A stretch of DNA of 64,000 nt from Actinernus sp. WN-2022 (Eukaryota; Cnidaria; Anthozoa; Actiniaria; Actinernidae), in contig JAOWCC010000577.1 in NCBI GenBank assembly GCA_030867875.1, positions 3,488,660 to 3,552,659 of the forward strand, in the 5' to 3' direction. The notes beneath the pieces are model-generated. The model saw only the letters and a list, made by a program, of their open reading frames with translations. It did no database searches and was not told the DNA's origin. Shown here one piece after another: positions 21,122-33,100 of the stretch. The position numbers and the translations under genes are program-made. The stretch's first letter is position 1. Every line of letters starts with the position of its first letter.

Positions 21122-24100
21122 GTAAGTATAGGATATTATATTTGTCTGAAAGAAGACTGTTTGGATTTGAGTCTTTGCATTTGATGTTTGTCGACGCCAT
21201 GTTATATATAGCCACTAAACGTCGTTACATTGTTCACTTCTGTTTCCTGTCATCATTTCTAAATGAACGGTCATCGTAAGCGAAAGCGTAAGCGACAAGC
21301 AGTAAGGTGCATGTACTGATACATAGTCCGTTTGCTCTAGTAAGCATGGAGCCAAACTCTTGTTCTACATCTTTGATTCAATAACGAACTAAAGCCCTCT
21401 AGCCTTTTGTCTTGTTATTAGTTATATTTTTTGTCATTAGGTTTACTCAGTTAAGGTTGCGTGGTCAGATGGTCAGGTTAACGTGGTATGTAGACGATAC
21501 AGCGAATTCTTCGAACTTCTGGTATGTATTGCTAGCGCTAGAAAAACCCATAATAATAAAAGTAAGAGTTATTTTCAAATTTGTTTACCTAATTTTCTTT
21601 ATATTTATATATCAAAGTGTAATTAAGATTAATTAAACCATTATTGTTGTTGTTATTATTAAATCCATAATTGTAAGATGGGTTATCATACATAGTGAAG
21701 TTTAAAAGTTTGAATATTATTGTTTGACGCTGGTTTTTAAGGACTTAAACAAATACGGTATGAAACGAAAATGTCACCAACTGTTGAAAGTATCTAAAGT
21801 ACATTCTGGCCGTATTCACGGAGTAAGGTTAAATGCGAGAGCAAACTGGCATCTAGCCTGATTTTCAGACAGTACGAGGTCGTTTGCTCACTTCCTCCGA
21901 TCCTCCGATCCCCTCCCGTCTGATGAACTTGACAGACTTTCATGTTCCCCATTGTCAACCAATCAGGGCGAAACCAATCAGGGCGAATTAAAATCAGGGC
22001 GAATTAAAATCGATCTTTACACTTTTGACAAAGTCTGGAATTTAAGGAATGTGCTCGCATATTTTCTAAATGGCGTTGGTGAAGAAAAATGGCAGTGTGT
22101 CGAACGAAGTTACTAAAGTTTTTTAGGATTTCGAAGCTATATCCAGAGCAGAAGAAAGCATTGGAATCTTTCATTCATCGAAACGATGTGTTTGTGAATC
22201 TACGTACGGGCTTTGGTAAATCACTAACCTTCCTCCGCTTATAAATCCCATGGATTAGATCAAACATCCTACTAGGTTTTTGGCTTTTAGTAGACCAAAT
22301 CTTTCATGGAATATTATGATTTTTTTACAGGAGTGAACACACATACTGAGTATGGTATGAAAAAAAGTCCCATGGTATTTGGGTGAATATTTATGTTTTC
22401 AGAATTACGAACACACTTCCGTAAGGTCATTTTCGGCAATGGCATCTAAACTTAGCACAAAAAGTCCGGTTAAAACACTCTGATACCACAAAACTACACT
22501 AGGACAATTGTAGGGTCTTGTGTGACTAATCGGCATAAATATCAAGCTTTAAAACCTTTAAAAAATAAAAGCATAAAAGTTCTAAGATCACAGTAATAAA
22601 CTTTACGGCATGGAATCGAGGCTGATCTTTGCATTCTAATATACTGGTCCAGCAAATACTGCACGCAAATTTCTGTTTAAAAAAATTCTGCTCTCCAAAG
22701 GACCACAGCAGCTCAAACAGGATACCATTCTGAGAAATCGACAGAAGTTTGAAGCTGTAGAACGTTTTTCCAGTGCATGAAAGCTGATAGATCCAACTAG
22801 TAAAAGCCTCTACTTCTCGACTGTTCTACACTTCACGCTTCAATTCTTACGAGTGTTTTCGTATTGAATTGGCTTATTGTAAAAACAAAGATTGATGACG
22901 TCAGGAACATGGAGGTCTATGAAGTCCATTAGACGGGGAGGGGGAGGAAGTGAGCGGACGACCTCGTACCGTCTGAAAATCAGGCATCACGCAATATCAA
23001 TATTTGCTTGGCACGAATAATAAATTACTGAAAACGGAGACTACAAAATTACTGAGTTTTGATTTGTAATAAAAAATAGGAAATAGGCCCATGTACCAGA
23101 AAGGTCAGTTTTGAGTGTATTCTTAGTGGTATATTGTAATTGTTAGTTTTCTTTCTTTGACTTTCGTATTCTCCTAGAATTGCCATTGGCATATATCATT
23201 GTATATATTGGCTTTCATACATAGTAAGAAAACTGGCGCCTGAGAAAAATGTTAGTGATAACATGATTGTTTTTCAGGAAAAGGTTAAAGAAGTTTTTCC
23301 TTTGGAGGCTGGTAAGAAAAATCCAAAAGATAGAGTAATACCTACCTTACAAGGTGAGACAATATTTCTTCGCAAACAGCATAAAAACAATATTTACAAG
23401 AACTAATAGCTGAGACGACAACCATTAATCGCTCAAAATTGCTAAGTTTATGGGTACTTTACATGATCTGGCTTTCAGACCACTAATGTCATACAAATTG
23501 AAGTATGTATCGATTCGGCACCACGTAAGATATGAGTATGTTGATCTTTCCCTTGCTTTCTCAAGGTTCTCCGGTTTCAATTTCCGCCGCGTAATTCATG
23601 TCCCCAATTAGTAGATAGCTTCTCGGGTCATCTAGAGACTAAAGATAGCTTCTCGGGTCATCTAGAGACTAAAGATAGCTTCTCGGGTCATCTAGAAGAC
23701 TAAAGATGGAAATAAAGTTGATTACATTTTTATTTACCTACATGACGTAAGGTGACGTCAACTAAATGAATGAGTACTAAACTTAGCTAATGTAGGTAAA
23801 CCGTCAACACCTGAGAGATACTCTAATTCTAGCTATGCACACGCGCTTATTATACTCACTGTGTCTATATTTGAATTTGCGTGTTTGTGGTTTTCTCTCC
23901 AAAGAAAATATAAAATGCAAACAGTATTTGAAATATATTTACCTCAATGTCGTATGAAATGAGCTAAATTTATAATATCTGTTTCGCTCGGTGAGCCGGA
24001 AAATCCGTTTTTAGAACGTTAACTTGCAGTTGTTCCGCTTTCAGTTCTGTTTTGCTGCGATACGTCATCCTTTTCCTAAGCGATCGAAACACCCGCTAAC

Positions 24101-27100
24101 GTGACACTAACAAGACTGGCTGTTCTTCGGAAATTTCATGCGTTTTGTGAGATTTGAAGAATATAAAGACTATACCCCGCGAACAAACACACTTTATACG
24201 TGAACGAACGACTCACGAAATGGTCTTGGCTCGCGCTGCATGAGTCACGTTCTTTCTGTTGTAACTATTTAGATATATTCATATTCCTCTTAGAATCGCT
24301 CCAACGTCGGTGATGACGATTTAGATAATTGGAAGTGAAATAGCTAACTACCTTGCTGACGTCACATAACTGAGTGTAACCGCGAGACTGAATGGTAACA
24401 GCGAAATCAGGGGGTGAAGGTAAACTACAGTTTGCAAATAAAACCGTTAATTCGTACAAATGTACACTAGTTAAACTGCGAGTCAACGTTTCCCTCGGAT
24501 CTTAGGACCGTTAGCGCGTGACATGTCACGTAAGGTGACGTCAACTAAATTAATGAGTACTAAATTTAGCTAATGTAGGTAAACCGTCAACACCTGAGAG
24601 ATACTCTAATTCTAGCTATGCACATGCGCTTATTATACTCACTGTGTCTATATTTGAATTTGCGTGTTTGTGGTTTACCTTCCAAAGCAAATACCAAATG
24701 TAAACAGTCATTGAAATATATTTACCCCGATACCGTCCAAAAGTATGGCATGAGCTAAATTTATAATGTTTCGCTCGGTGAGCCGGAAAACCCGTTTTTA
24801 GAACGTTAACTGCAGTTTTCCGCTTTCTGAGTTACCTTTTCCTAAGTGATCTCATTAGTTAGGAAGACATCAAATTTTCTCCAATTTTTCAAAATATTTA
24901 AACTACGATTTACACTGCGGTTAATTCCAAATGTTGTTTAAGAAGCAAATCGTATGCTGGAACCTTATCAATCGTGCCTATTTCGTATTGGTTGGAAGAG
25001 AATTTGTTCATAAAAATGGAATGAAGCTAAGACTTTTTCCTACTTTTATTTCAGAATATTCATAATTATCACCCATTGTTTTCGTTGTCTAAAACACAGA
25101 CAAATCCCATGACAAAGCTCAATGCCGCAGAACAATGGATTTTATCGTACTTTGTACACGGTTCATTACTTAACAATTAAACTATGAGCTCGAATTGAAG
25201 TTTCTATTATACAAATAGACTGTGTCCATCGAGGAACTATCGGCTGAAAGTTGCCCGCGGAAATCTGATGTTCTTAAAACAAATATAAGCCCGAGAACGA
25301 AGTTTTAAGAACATCAAATTTCGAAGGGAAACTATGAGCCGATAGTTCCGAGACAAACACAGTCTATTTGTCGTTATTGTTCATCACAAAATTGTCTTCC
25401 GCTCTCAGGGGGCACTATCGCTTTATAGTTTGCATCCGCGGACGACAACTATCACGTCGCGTGATCGCTTTCAGCCAATGAGCGCGCGCCAAAATTTTGT
25501 GGTGAACTATAACGGCTGTAGTTGACGAGTAAATTATCAGCCATAGAAACGGAGACGGTGAGTAATCCAATTTGTATTTTAGCCAATCAGATTGCAGGAT
25601 TCGTGATAGGACACTAGTTGGTTTCTAGTAAAAAGAGACCTACTAAAGTTCCTACTAATAAGAGAACTCTTTTCCTGTCGTACGTCCGAGAATGTTTTCC
25701 TGCTTGAGAATCAATACTTAAGAGAGGCCTAGGATCCATGTGAGAACCATGCAGACGAGTCTACAGTGCACCTCTCCGATTTCCTTTAAACTTGGCACAC
25801 ATTTATATCTTAACTAGCTAATGTCCCATGTGCAATAGTTTGGCTGAAATGTAAAGGCCTTTGAGATATGACAATCAAACTGTTTGACGCCCTGAAATGC
25901 TCAAAATCAGAGCAAAATATACCTTATGTTGTAACATGTCGCAATCGCAAATGATTTTAAGTAGAAAGATAATATTTTTACCTGCTTTAGTACTAAGTCC
26001 CATCAGCATATTAAAACCAAAATCAACTAATTTTATTTATATTTTGTCGCTTCTGTCGAATTTTTATTTAACGCTACTTTAATAGGTCTTTTTAAAACTC
26101 GATAAATGCTGTCTGGTGTAGTGACTAGTGTGACAGTATTGCGTGACATGCATACTTGTTAAGTATTATAGGATAGATTAAATATGGAGACCATGTGCTC
26201 TTGACTGTGTGTCACTCTGTGTCGTGTTTATTCTCCATTACATTGGCGACGAGGATACTCTGGAATACTTTGGGATTCTCTGTGATCGTTTATAACTTGT
26301 CTACAATTCTTCATACAGTCTTTGTGACATATGGCTACAGCACTTCCAAATTTTGAATCGTTCGACAACATGCCGGTGAAGCGATTTCGCAAAGATGGCG
26401 AAAGTGGTTGAAACGCCTCGAAAATCTCTTCATTGCCACCGATTTTAAGGATAAAAAGCGACAAAGAGCTCTTCTGTTATATTATGCTGGAGAAGAGGTG
26501 TCTGAAATCTTTGACACTCTGCCCGAAACTGGTGATGATTTTGCGACGGCGAAGTCAAAACTCAACGAGTACTTCGACCCTAAGAAAAATGTGGAGTTTC
26601 AAATATACACGTTTCGTCGGGCCATTCAGAATGAAGGCGAAACCATGAATGCCTACCACTCTCGTCTGAGACAACTGGCTGCAAATTGTGAATTTTCTGA
26701 TGTCGACAAGGAGATCAAGTCGCAAATAATTCAATCGTGTTCGTCCCAGCGACTTCGACGTAAAGCCCTCAAAGACTCAACGATGACTTTGCAAGCCTTA
26801 CTCGCTGAAGCTCGCGCGCTGGAATTATCAGAAACACAAGCAAAGGATATGGAATCCAGTGGAAGCGCTAATATTGTGATTACTAAGCCACTCCAAAAGA
26901 AAGAAAAGACAGGAACTTGCTTCAACTGTGGTGGAAGCTAGCCCCACGAGCCGAAAACTGCATGTCCTGCTCGAAGTCGTAGGTGTAATTCCTGCAATAA
27001 GTATGGCCACTACGCGAAATATTGCCGAAATGCACAAAAGAGTCAAGATTCCAGTCAAGTTGAGACACCTCAAAGAGGGAACAGAAGACAAAGCCACTCT

Positions 27101-30100
27101 TCAAAATCAGTCAACCAAGTGGATGCTGGTTCTAGTTCAGAGGATGAATACACCTTCGTGTTGGAATCTAGCCCAAATGTAATACGTCAGTGCTCCTTTT
27201 GTGACACTGAAACTCAATGGAAATGATTGCAAGTTCTTAGTGGACTCTGGAGCCAGTGTGAATATAGTTACCTCAGATGTGCACAAAATGCTTGATGTGA
27301 AACTGAAACCATGTGATACTAAAGTGTATGCTTTCAATTCATCTGATCTATTACCAGTCCTTGGAAAATTTTCAGCTACAGTAGGGTCTAAGTGTAATTC
27401 AGCCAACTCAGAGTTTCTTGTTGTGAATGCTAAAACCTCTCTTCTTGGATACCCGACTGCCACTAAGCTTGGAGTACTACAGATTGCAAATGCTGTGTCC
27501 GTTGAAGAAAATATCTTTCATAAATATCCTAATCTGTTCTGTGGTCTTGGAAAGATGAAGGATGTGGAGATCAAGTTGCACATTGATGATAGTGTAAAGC
27601 CTGTTAATCAACCTCACCGAAGAATTCCATTTCATCAAAGAAAATCTCTTGAGGCATGTGTAGAGTTCCTGCTTGAACAGGACATCATTGAGCCTGCTGT
27701 TGGTCCTACCCCCTGGGTATCTCCAGTTATTCTCGTGCCGAAGCCCAAACAACCTGTGTGTTGATATGCGTGAAGCAAACAAGGCCATAGCCCGGGAGCG
27801 ACACTTAATGCCAACACTTGATGAAGTGATACATGATTTGAATGGTGCCACCGTGTTTAGCAAGCTTGATTTAAATCAAGGTTACCACCAGCTTGTGCTA
27901 GACCCTGACTCAAGGCATATCACAACTTTTTCAACTCACCTGGGTCTCTTCAGATACAAACGCCTTAGTTTTGGCATAAATGCTGCTGCAGAGAAGTTTC
28001 AGGATGTGATTGCTACTGCCATTCGTGACATTCCCAATGTTAAGAACATTAGTGACGATATTATCTATGGAGTGAATACTGAAGAGCATGATCAAGCCTT
28101 ACATACAGTGCTGAATCGTTTCATAGAGTTAAATTTGACCCTGAAGAAAGCAAAGTGCAAGTTCTACATGCCTCGCATCGAGTTCTTTGGAATGATCTTT
28201 AGTGACCAAGGAATGTCTCCTGGCCCTGCCAAGGTGGAAGTAATCAAGAATGCCGAAGCACCGACCTCAGTGAGTGATGTACGTAGCCTACTTGGCATGG
28301 CCAACTATGTGTCTCGTTTCATACCCAACTATGCAGATATTGTTGCACCACTACGTGACCTCACACACAGGAGTAAAATTCAAGTGGGAAGATGCACATC
28401 AAGCAGCCTTAGAAAAGTTCAAAAGCAGTCTCACCTCTGATGAAGTCATTCCTGGTAAGGACTCAGTTTTACTTGTTGATGCCAGTCCTATTGGCCTGGG
28501 TGCTGTTCTGACACAAGATGGTAAAGTCATCTCCTATGCTAGCAAAGCTCTTTCAAGTGTGGAAAGGCGGTACTCTCAAATTGAGCGTGAGGCCCTAGCA
28601 ATTACCTGGGGTTGCCATCACTTCAGGATGTACTTACTGGGAAGCCACTTTACTGTGATAACTGATCACAAGCCACTGTTACCCATCTTCAACCGCCCTA
28701 CATCTCAAGCCTCAGCCCGGTTTGACAACTGGCGTCTCAAGCTACAGTCATTTGATTTTGAAGTTCTGTATGCAAGAGGTGACCAGAATCCAGCTGACTA
28801 CATCTCAAGACATCTTCAAGGAGGCACAACTTGTAATCTTATTGCTGAGTCTGCAGAACAGTATGTTAACTTTGTTATGTCTCAAGCCACACCCAAAGCT
28901 CTAAGTAGAGAAGAGATCATCGAGTCGACAGCAAAGGATGTTACACTGCAAACGGTGATGCGCCTCATCTCATCTGGTCAGTGGGACAACCTAAAGCCAG
29001 GGTAGGTACTTCATATATCGTTAAATAAGCACTAATATAACGAATACAAACCAAGAATATAAGATATTAGTGCTTGGAACATTTCATTTAACGATATATG
29101 AAGTACCTAGGAAAGCCAGAGGATGGTGACATCAGTGCTCTCAACATCTTTGCCAACATCTGTAGTGAGCTGACATCAGTAGATGGCAAGATAATACTTC
29201 GTGGAAATCGGATGGTCATTCCCCATGACTTACAGCGACGAGTAGTACAATTGGCTCACGAAGGCCATCAAGGTCTGGTCAAGACACGCAGTCTGCTGCG
29301 CTCAAAGGTTTGGTTTCCTAAAATGGACACCCTTACAGATTCTATAGTGAAACAGTGCAATCCCTGTCAGGTGGCTACACCCAAGCCCTCTCGTGAACCT
29401 CTGAAGATGACACCATTACCCAATGGTCCCTGGGAACAGATGAGCATAGACTTTTGTGAAGTATCAGGACACTATATCCTGGTAATTGTGGATGACTATT
29501 CAAGATTCCCCGAGCTAGAGATTGTACACTCAACCTCTGCCAAGGCGGTCATCCCTAAGTTGGATCGCATCTTTGCTGCTTATGGAGTACCTAAAGTAGT
29601 TAAATCTGACAATGGCCCTCCATTTAATGGCCATGAATTTGCACAGTTTGCTGAACATATTGGCTTCAAGCATCGCAAAGTTTCTCCTCTATGGCCTGAA
29701 GCTAATGGTGAAGTTGAGCGTTTTATGAAAACGATTGGAAAAATGCTACGCACCTCGACACACTGGAAACAAGACATGTACCAGTTTCTCCGTAACTATC
29801 GTGCAACTCCTCATTGTACTACTGGAGTTGCCCCAGCCACAGCCCTTTTTGGCAGACCTATCAGAGTAAAACTACCTGACCCTATCACCATGCCCTGTGC
29901 TGAGAGACATGATCCTGTAACTATGCGTGAGAAGGATGAATTACAGAAAGTCAAGAGCCAAGCGGAGTCCACCAGAATAGCCATCAAAGAGTGTGATCTT
30001 CAAGTTGGAGACACTGTCTTAGTGAAACAGCCAAAGCGTGAGAAGTTATCCACTCCATACCACCCTGAGCCACTTACAGTGACAGAAAGGAAACCCAGTA

Positions 30101-33100
30101 TGATAACTGCAGAAAATGCTGGTAGGAAAGTGACCCGAAATTCATCTCATTTCAAGAAGCTACTGACTGATGAATCACTCAAACCCTCAGCTGTCAACAG
30201 GAAGAGCTTGTGGATGAAGACCCCACACTAGAAATCACGGAACCTACAGTGGAACCTGGTAAAAGTGACAACGCACTGCTGGACTGTACCCCTCGTAGGT
30301 CAACAAGGGTGTCAAGACCCACCAAAAGACTTATTGAAAACATTTGAACTGATGTATTTGCATTTTATACACTGCGATTTTAAAGAAACAGATAAGTCAT
30401 AGAAGTAAAGGACATTGACATTAGAAACCATTGTTATTTAGTTTGATCATGTTGATCTGTTGTTAATTTGATGTTGTTCTCCTCTGAAGGAGAGGAGGAG
30501 TGTAGTGACTAGTGTGACAGTATTGCGTGACATGCATACTTGTTAAGTATTATAGGATAGATTAAATATGTTGACCATGTGCTCTTGACTGTGTGTCATT
30601 CTGTGTCGTGTTTACTCTCCATTACATCTTGCAATGGCCGTTTGCAGAGTTGCGGCCTTCTTTTCTTTGAATTTAGAAATATTTCTAGATTGACTTACAA
30701 TAGATCTCTGCATCTGGTATAAAAAATATCTGTAAAGTTAATGCTGGGTTAGAGAGTACGCACTCTCAAAATCCGCAATGTTCAGTTTTGAACAAACGAC
30801 GATATGGCGACACGGCGATTTTTTTCCGATTAAAATCGAAAATACGGTGAACTTCCCAGATTTTCTGCCAATAATTGCTTTAAGAATTCGAATGCACATT
30901 CATTTTCAATATTATTTTAGTTTTGAAGGGTGACCAAGTCCATCACCCGATATGCGGATGTCTAAAGTGACTGAATTATTGTCGAGTTTGACGGAGTCAA
31001 AGCTGAAAAATAGGTACTCATAGTTTATGGCAGTATCTTCGTTTAAAATTTTGTTTTTTTTCAAAGACAATAAAGTTTCTTTGAATATGATATATAGAGG
31101 ATTTCAAACTACGCTACGCTTTAAATACAGCTTCTAATCCGAGTCACTCTGAATTTTGCGAACCTCTAGGCGGGGTGAATGAGTGACAAGTAGAAATGCA
31201 CGTACAGTCGTATTTAGGTTCTTTAGCCGATTCTCTATTAAAGTTTTTAGTTTTTATTCTGTAAAGAAACGATGTTTTCTTTTCATAATTAAAAAAACCC
31301 TAATGGTTTCGTTTTCTTGGAAGCCCTTTATTATATGCTCATCGTGCTAGTTCGCACCGGATAGTTGGCCAAGTTAGAACCGTTTAGATTCAGCAACGGG
31401 AAGCCATTCTGATGTCGTTACTACCTTGTTACGGACTCAATTTGTTTCAATCTTGTGTATAATATTATGTTCGTTCCGTTGAAATACCAAAATGTGTGTA
31501 TAATCCATGAAATCAAATGTGGTATCACCGAAATAGATGAAATCCCTCAAGAATTGCGTGACAGGAACTGCGTGTAACGTCTGCACGTGTATTTCCCGCC
31601 TTTTTGGACTGTCTTGATCAAGTGCTCATTTTGTGTATATTCAACGAGGAAATGTGGCATATCTTCTCGGCGTTACCAGGGAAAAACAACTATATTACCG
31701 TTGAAGGCATGAAAGGCATTGAAGGCTTTCTTCACTTTTTGTTTCCGCCTTTCTAAATCAAAGATTTTTTTTTGCTATACTAAGAATTGTATGAAATGCC
31801 TTGGGACTTGGCGGGGATGTTGTTGATGGCGCGTGTCAGGTAAAATTATCATAAAATTTATAAATATTTTCACCTGTACTGTACTGTCTAGACAGGGTAT
31901 TTTATTCATTTTTGATTTTAGGGCGGGGTGGTAGTGCACCACCCGGGACAGGGTGGGGATTAGTGGGGAATTTGAAAAACGGGGGAGACAAATAGAGAAA
32001 AATGCCCCACCAATTGCGGCAGTTGTAGACAGCAAAACGCCCCACCCCTGGGGACTCGTTCAATAAAAACATCACTCAACAAGCTGTTCAATTAACCTAA
32101 CGTAAGCATGACCTATGACACATTTCAATCATGCTTGGTCAAGACAGATTGGACAAATCCACTTCCCTTTTGGAGGTGTAGTGAGGTTGACACATTCAAT
32201 AGCACAGTCCTCATTATCACATAATCATTCCTCTGGCATTCCACAAGTGCAATAAAGCACAGTCTCATCGTAACTGTAGTTGTCTGGCTTCCCTGTCGTC
32301 TGTCTGCCTATAAACATGAACCAGACCTCCTCGGCCATGATCAAATCCCAACGTTTTGCCCCACATAGCAGGCCCCACCTTAGCTAGCGAGGGGTCGAAT
32401 ACCTGTTATTTCCCCACCCCCTCGGGCACTCTACCTCGATAAATGTGATCCTTAGCTCCACATTTCCCCCACCCTGTCCCGGGTTGGGAGAGGGAGGGGG
32501 GTGGGGGGTTACTTTGACTAGTGCATAATGGCTCATTCTCCGCTTAAAGCTGCCTGTGATACACTTGTATGCGATTTGTTACTGGCGTCCTCGTATCTCT
32601 TTATAGCGGAGCTCGTTGCATAAAAAACAAAGAAAATCAATATGGAAAACAAAAGATAAAAGAACAACCCACACAAGTGAAAAAAAATCACGCCGCGCGC
32701 CTCGCCCGCTCGCAGACGTAAAGGTCGGTACACACGAAGGGACAAGTCACGTGTCCTGATATCCTGTTCCCCGCGGACATCGGACATCCTACAGCTGAGA
32801 AACTACACACCTCGTACACAAAGAATAACATATTTCTTTACAGTTTTAAGGTAATAGACCAGTTCGCGGTTAATTCCGACATTTTGAAAGGGGTGTAAAC
32901 ATGGCGCGAGTGTTTGTATGGGAATCCGATGACAAATAAAATCCGTAAAATCGAATTTCTGAAATATTCTTCAGATACAAACTTAAGATACCAGGTAAAA
33001 GATTAACTGATCGAAATTTGAGGGATGTAGCTGTGCATGCAATCGTGGTTTTAGTTTTCCATACATTTGTCTGTAAAAACGAGTCGAAGTCCGCGGGAAA

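Larger units (their letters stand above)
26117..30626 (+). mobile_element. Ty3/gypsy LTR retrotransposon, broken, with two LTRs
   Basis: The element is 4.5 kb in gene 2 intron 3, same strand as the host gene. Two 126-bp LTRs begin tgtagtgactagtg and end ctccattaca. A primer-binding-type sequence (tggcgacgagg) follows the 5' LTR and a polypurine tract (30486-30500) precedes the 3' LTR. Domain order is gag, CCHC knuckles, protease, reverse transcriptase, RNase H, integrase, diagnostic of Metaviridae and most like Mag-type elements by eye. Several frameshifts and stops make it non-autonomous. The flanks tctgg and tcttg agree at four of five positions, so a 5-bp target duplication is only tentative. 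Confidence 0.95.

Noticed and set aside
26117..30626. An intact, active gypsy element
   Set aside because: A gag frameshift, TAG in the first zinc knuckle, several pol frameshifts and a MITE insertion are all visible.
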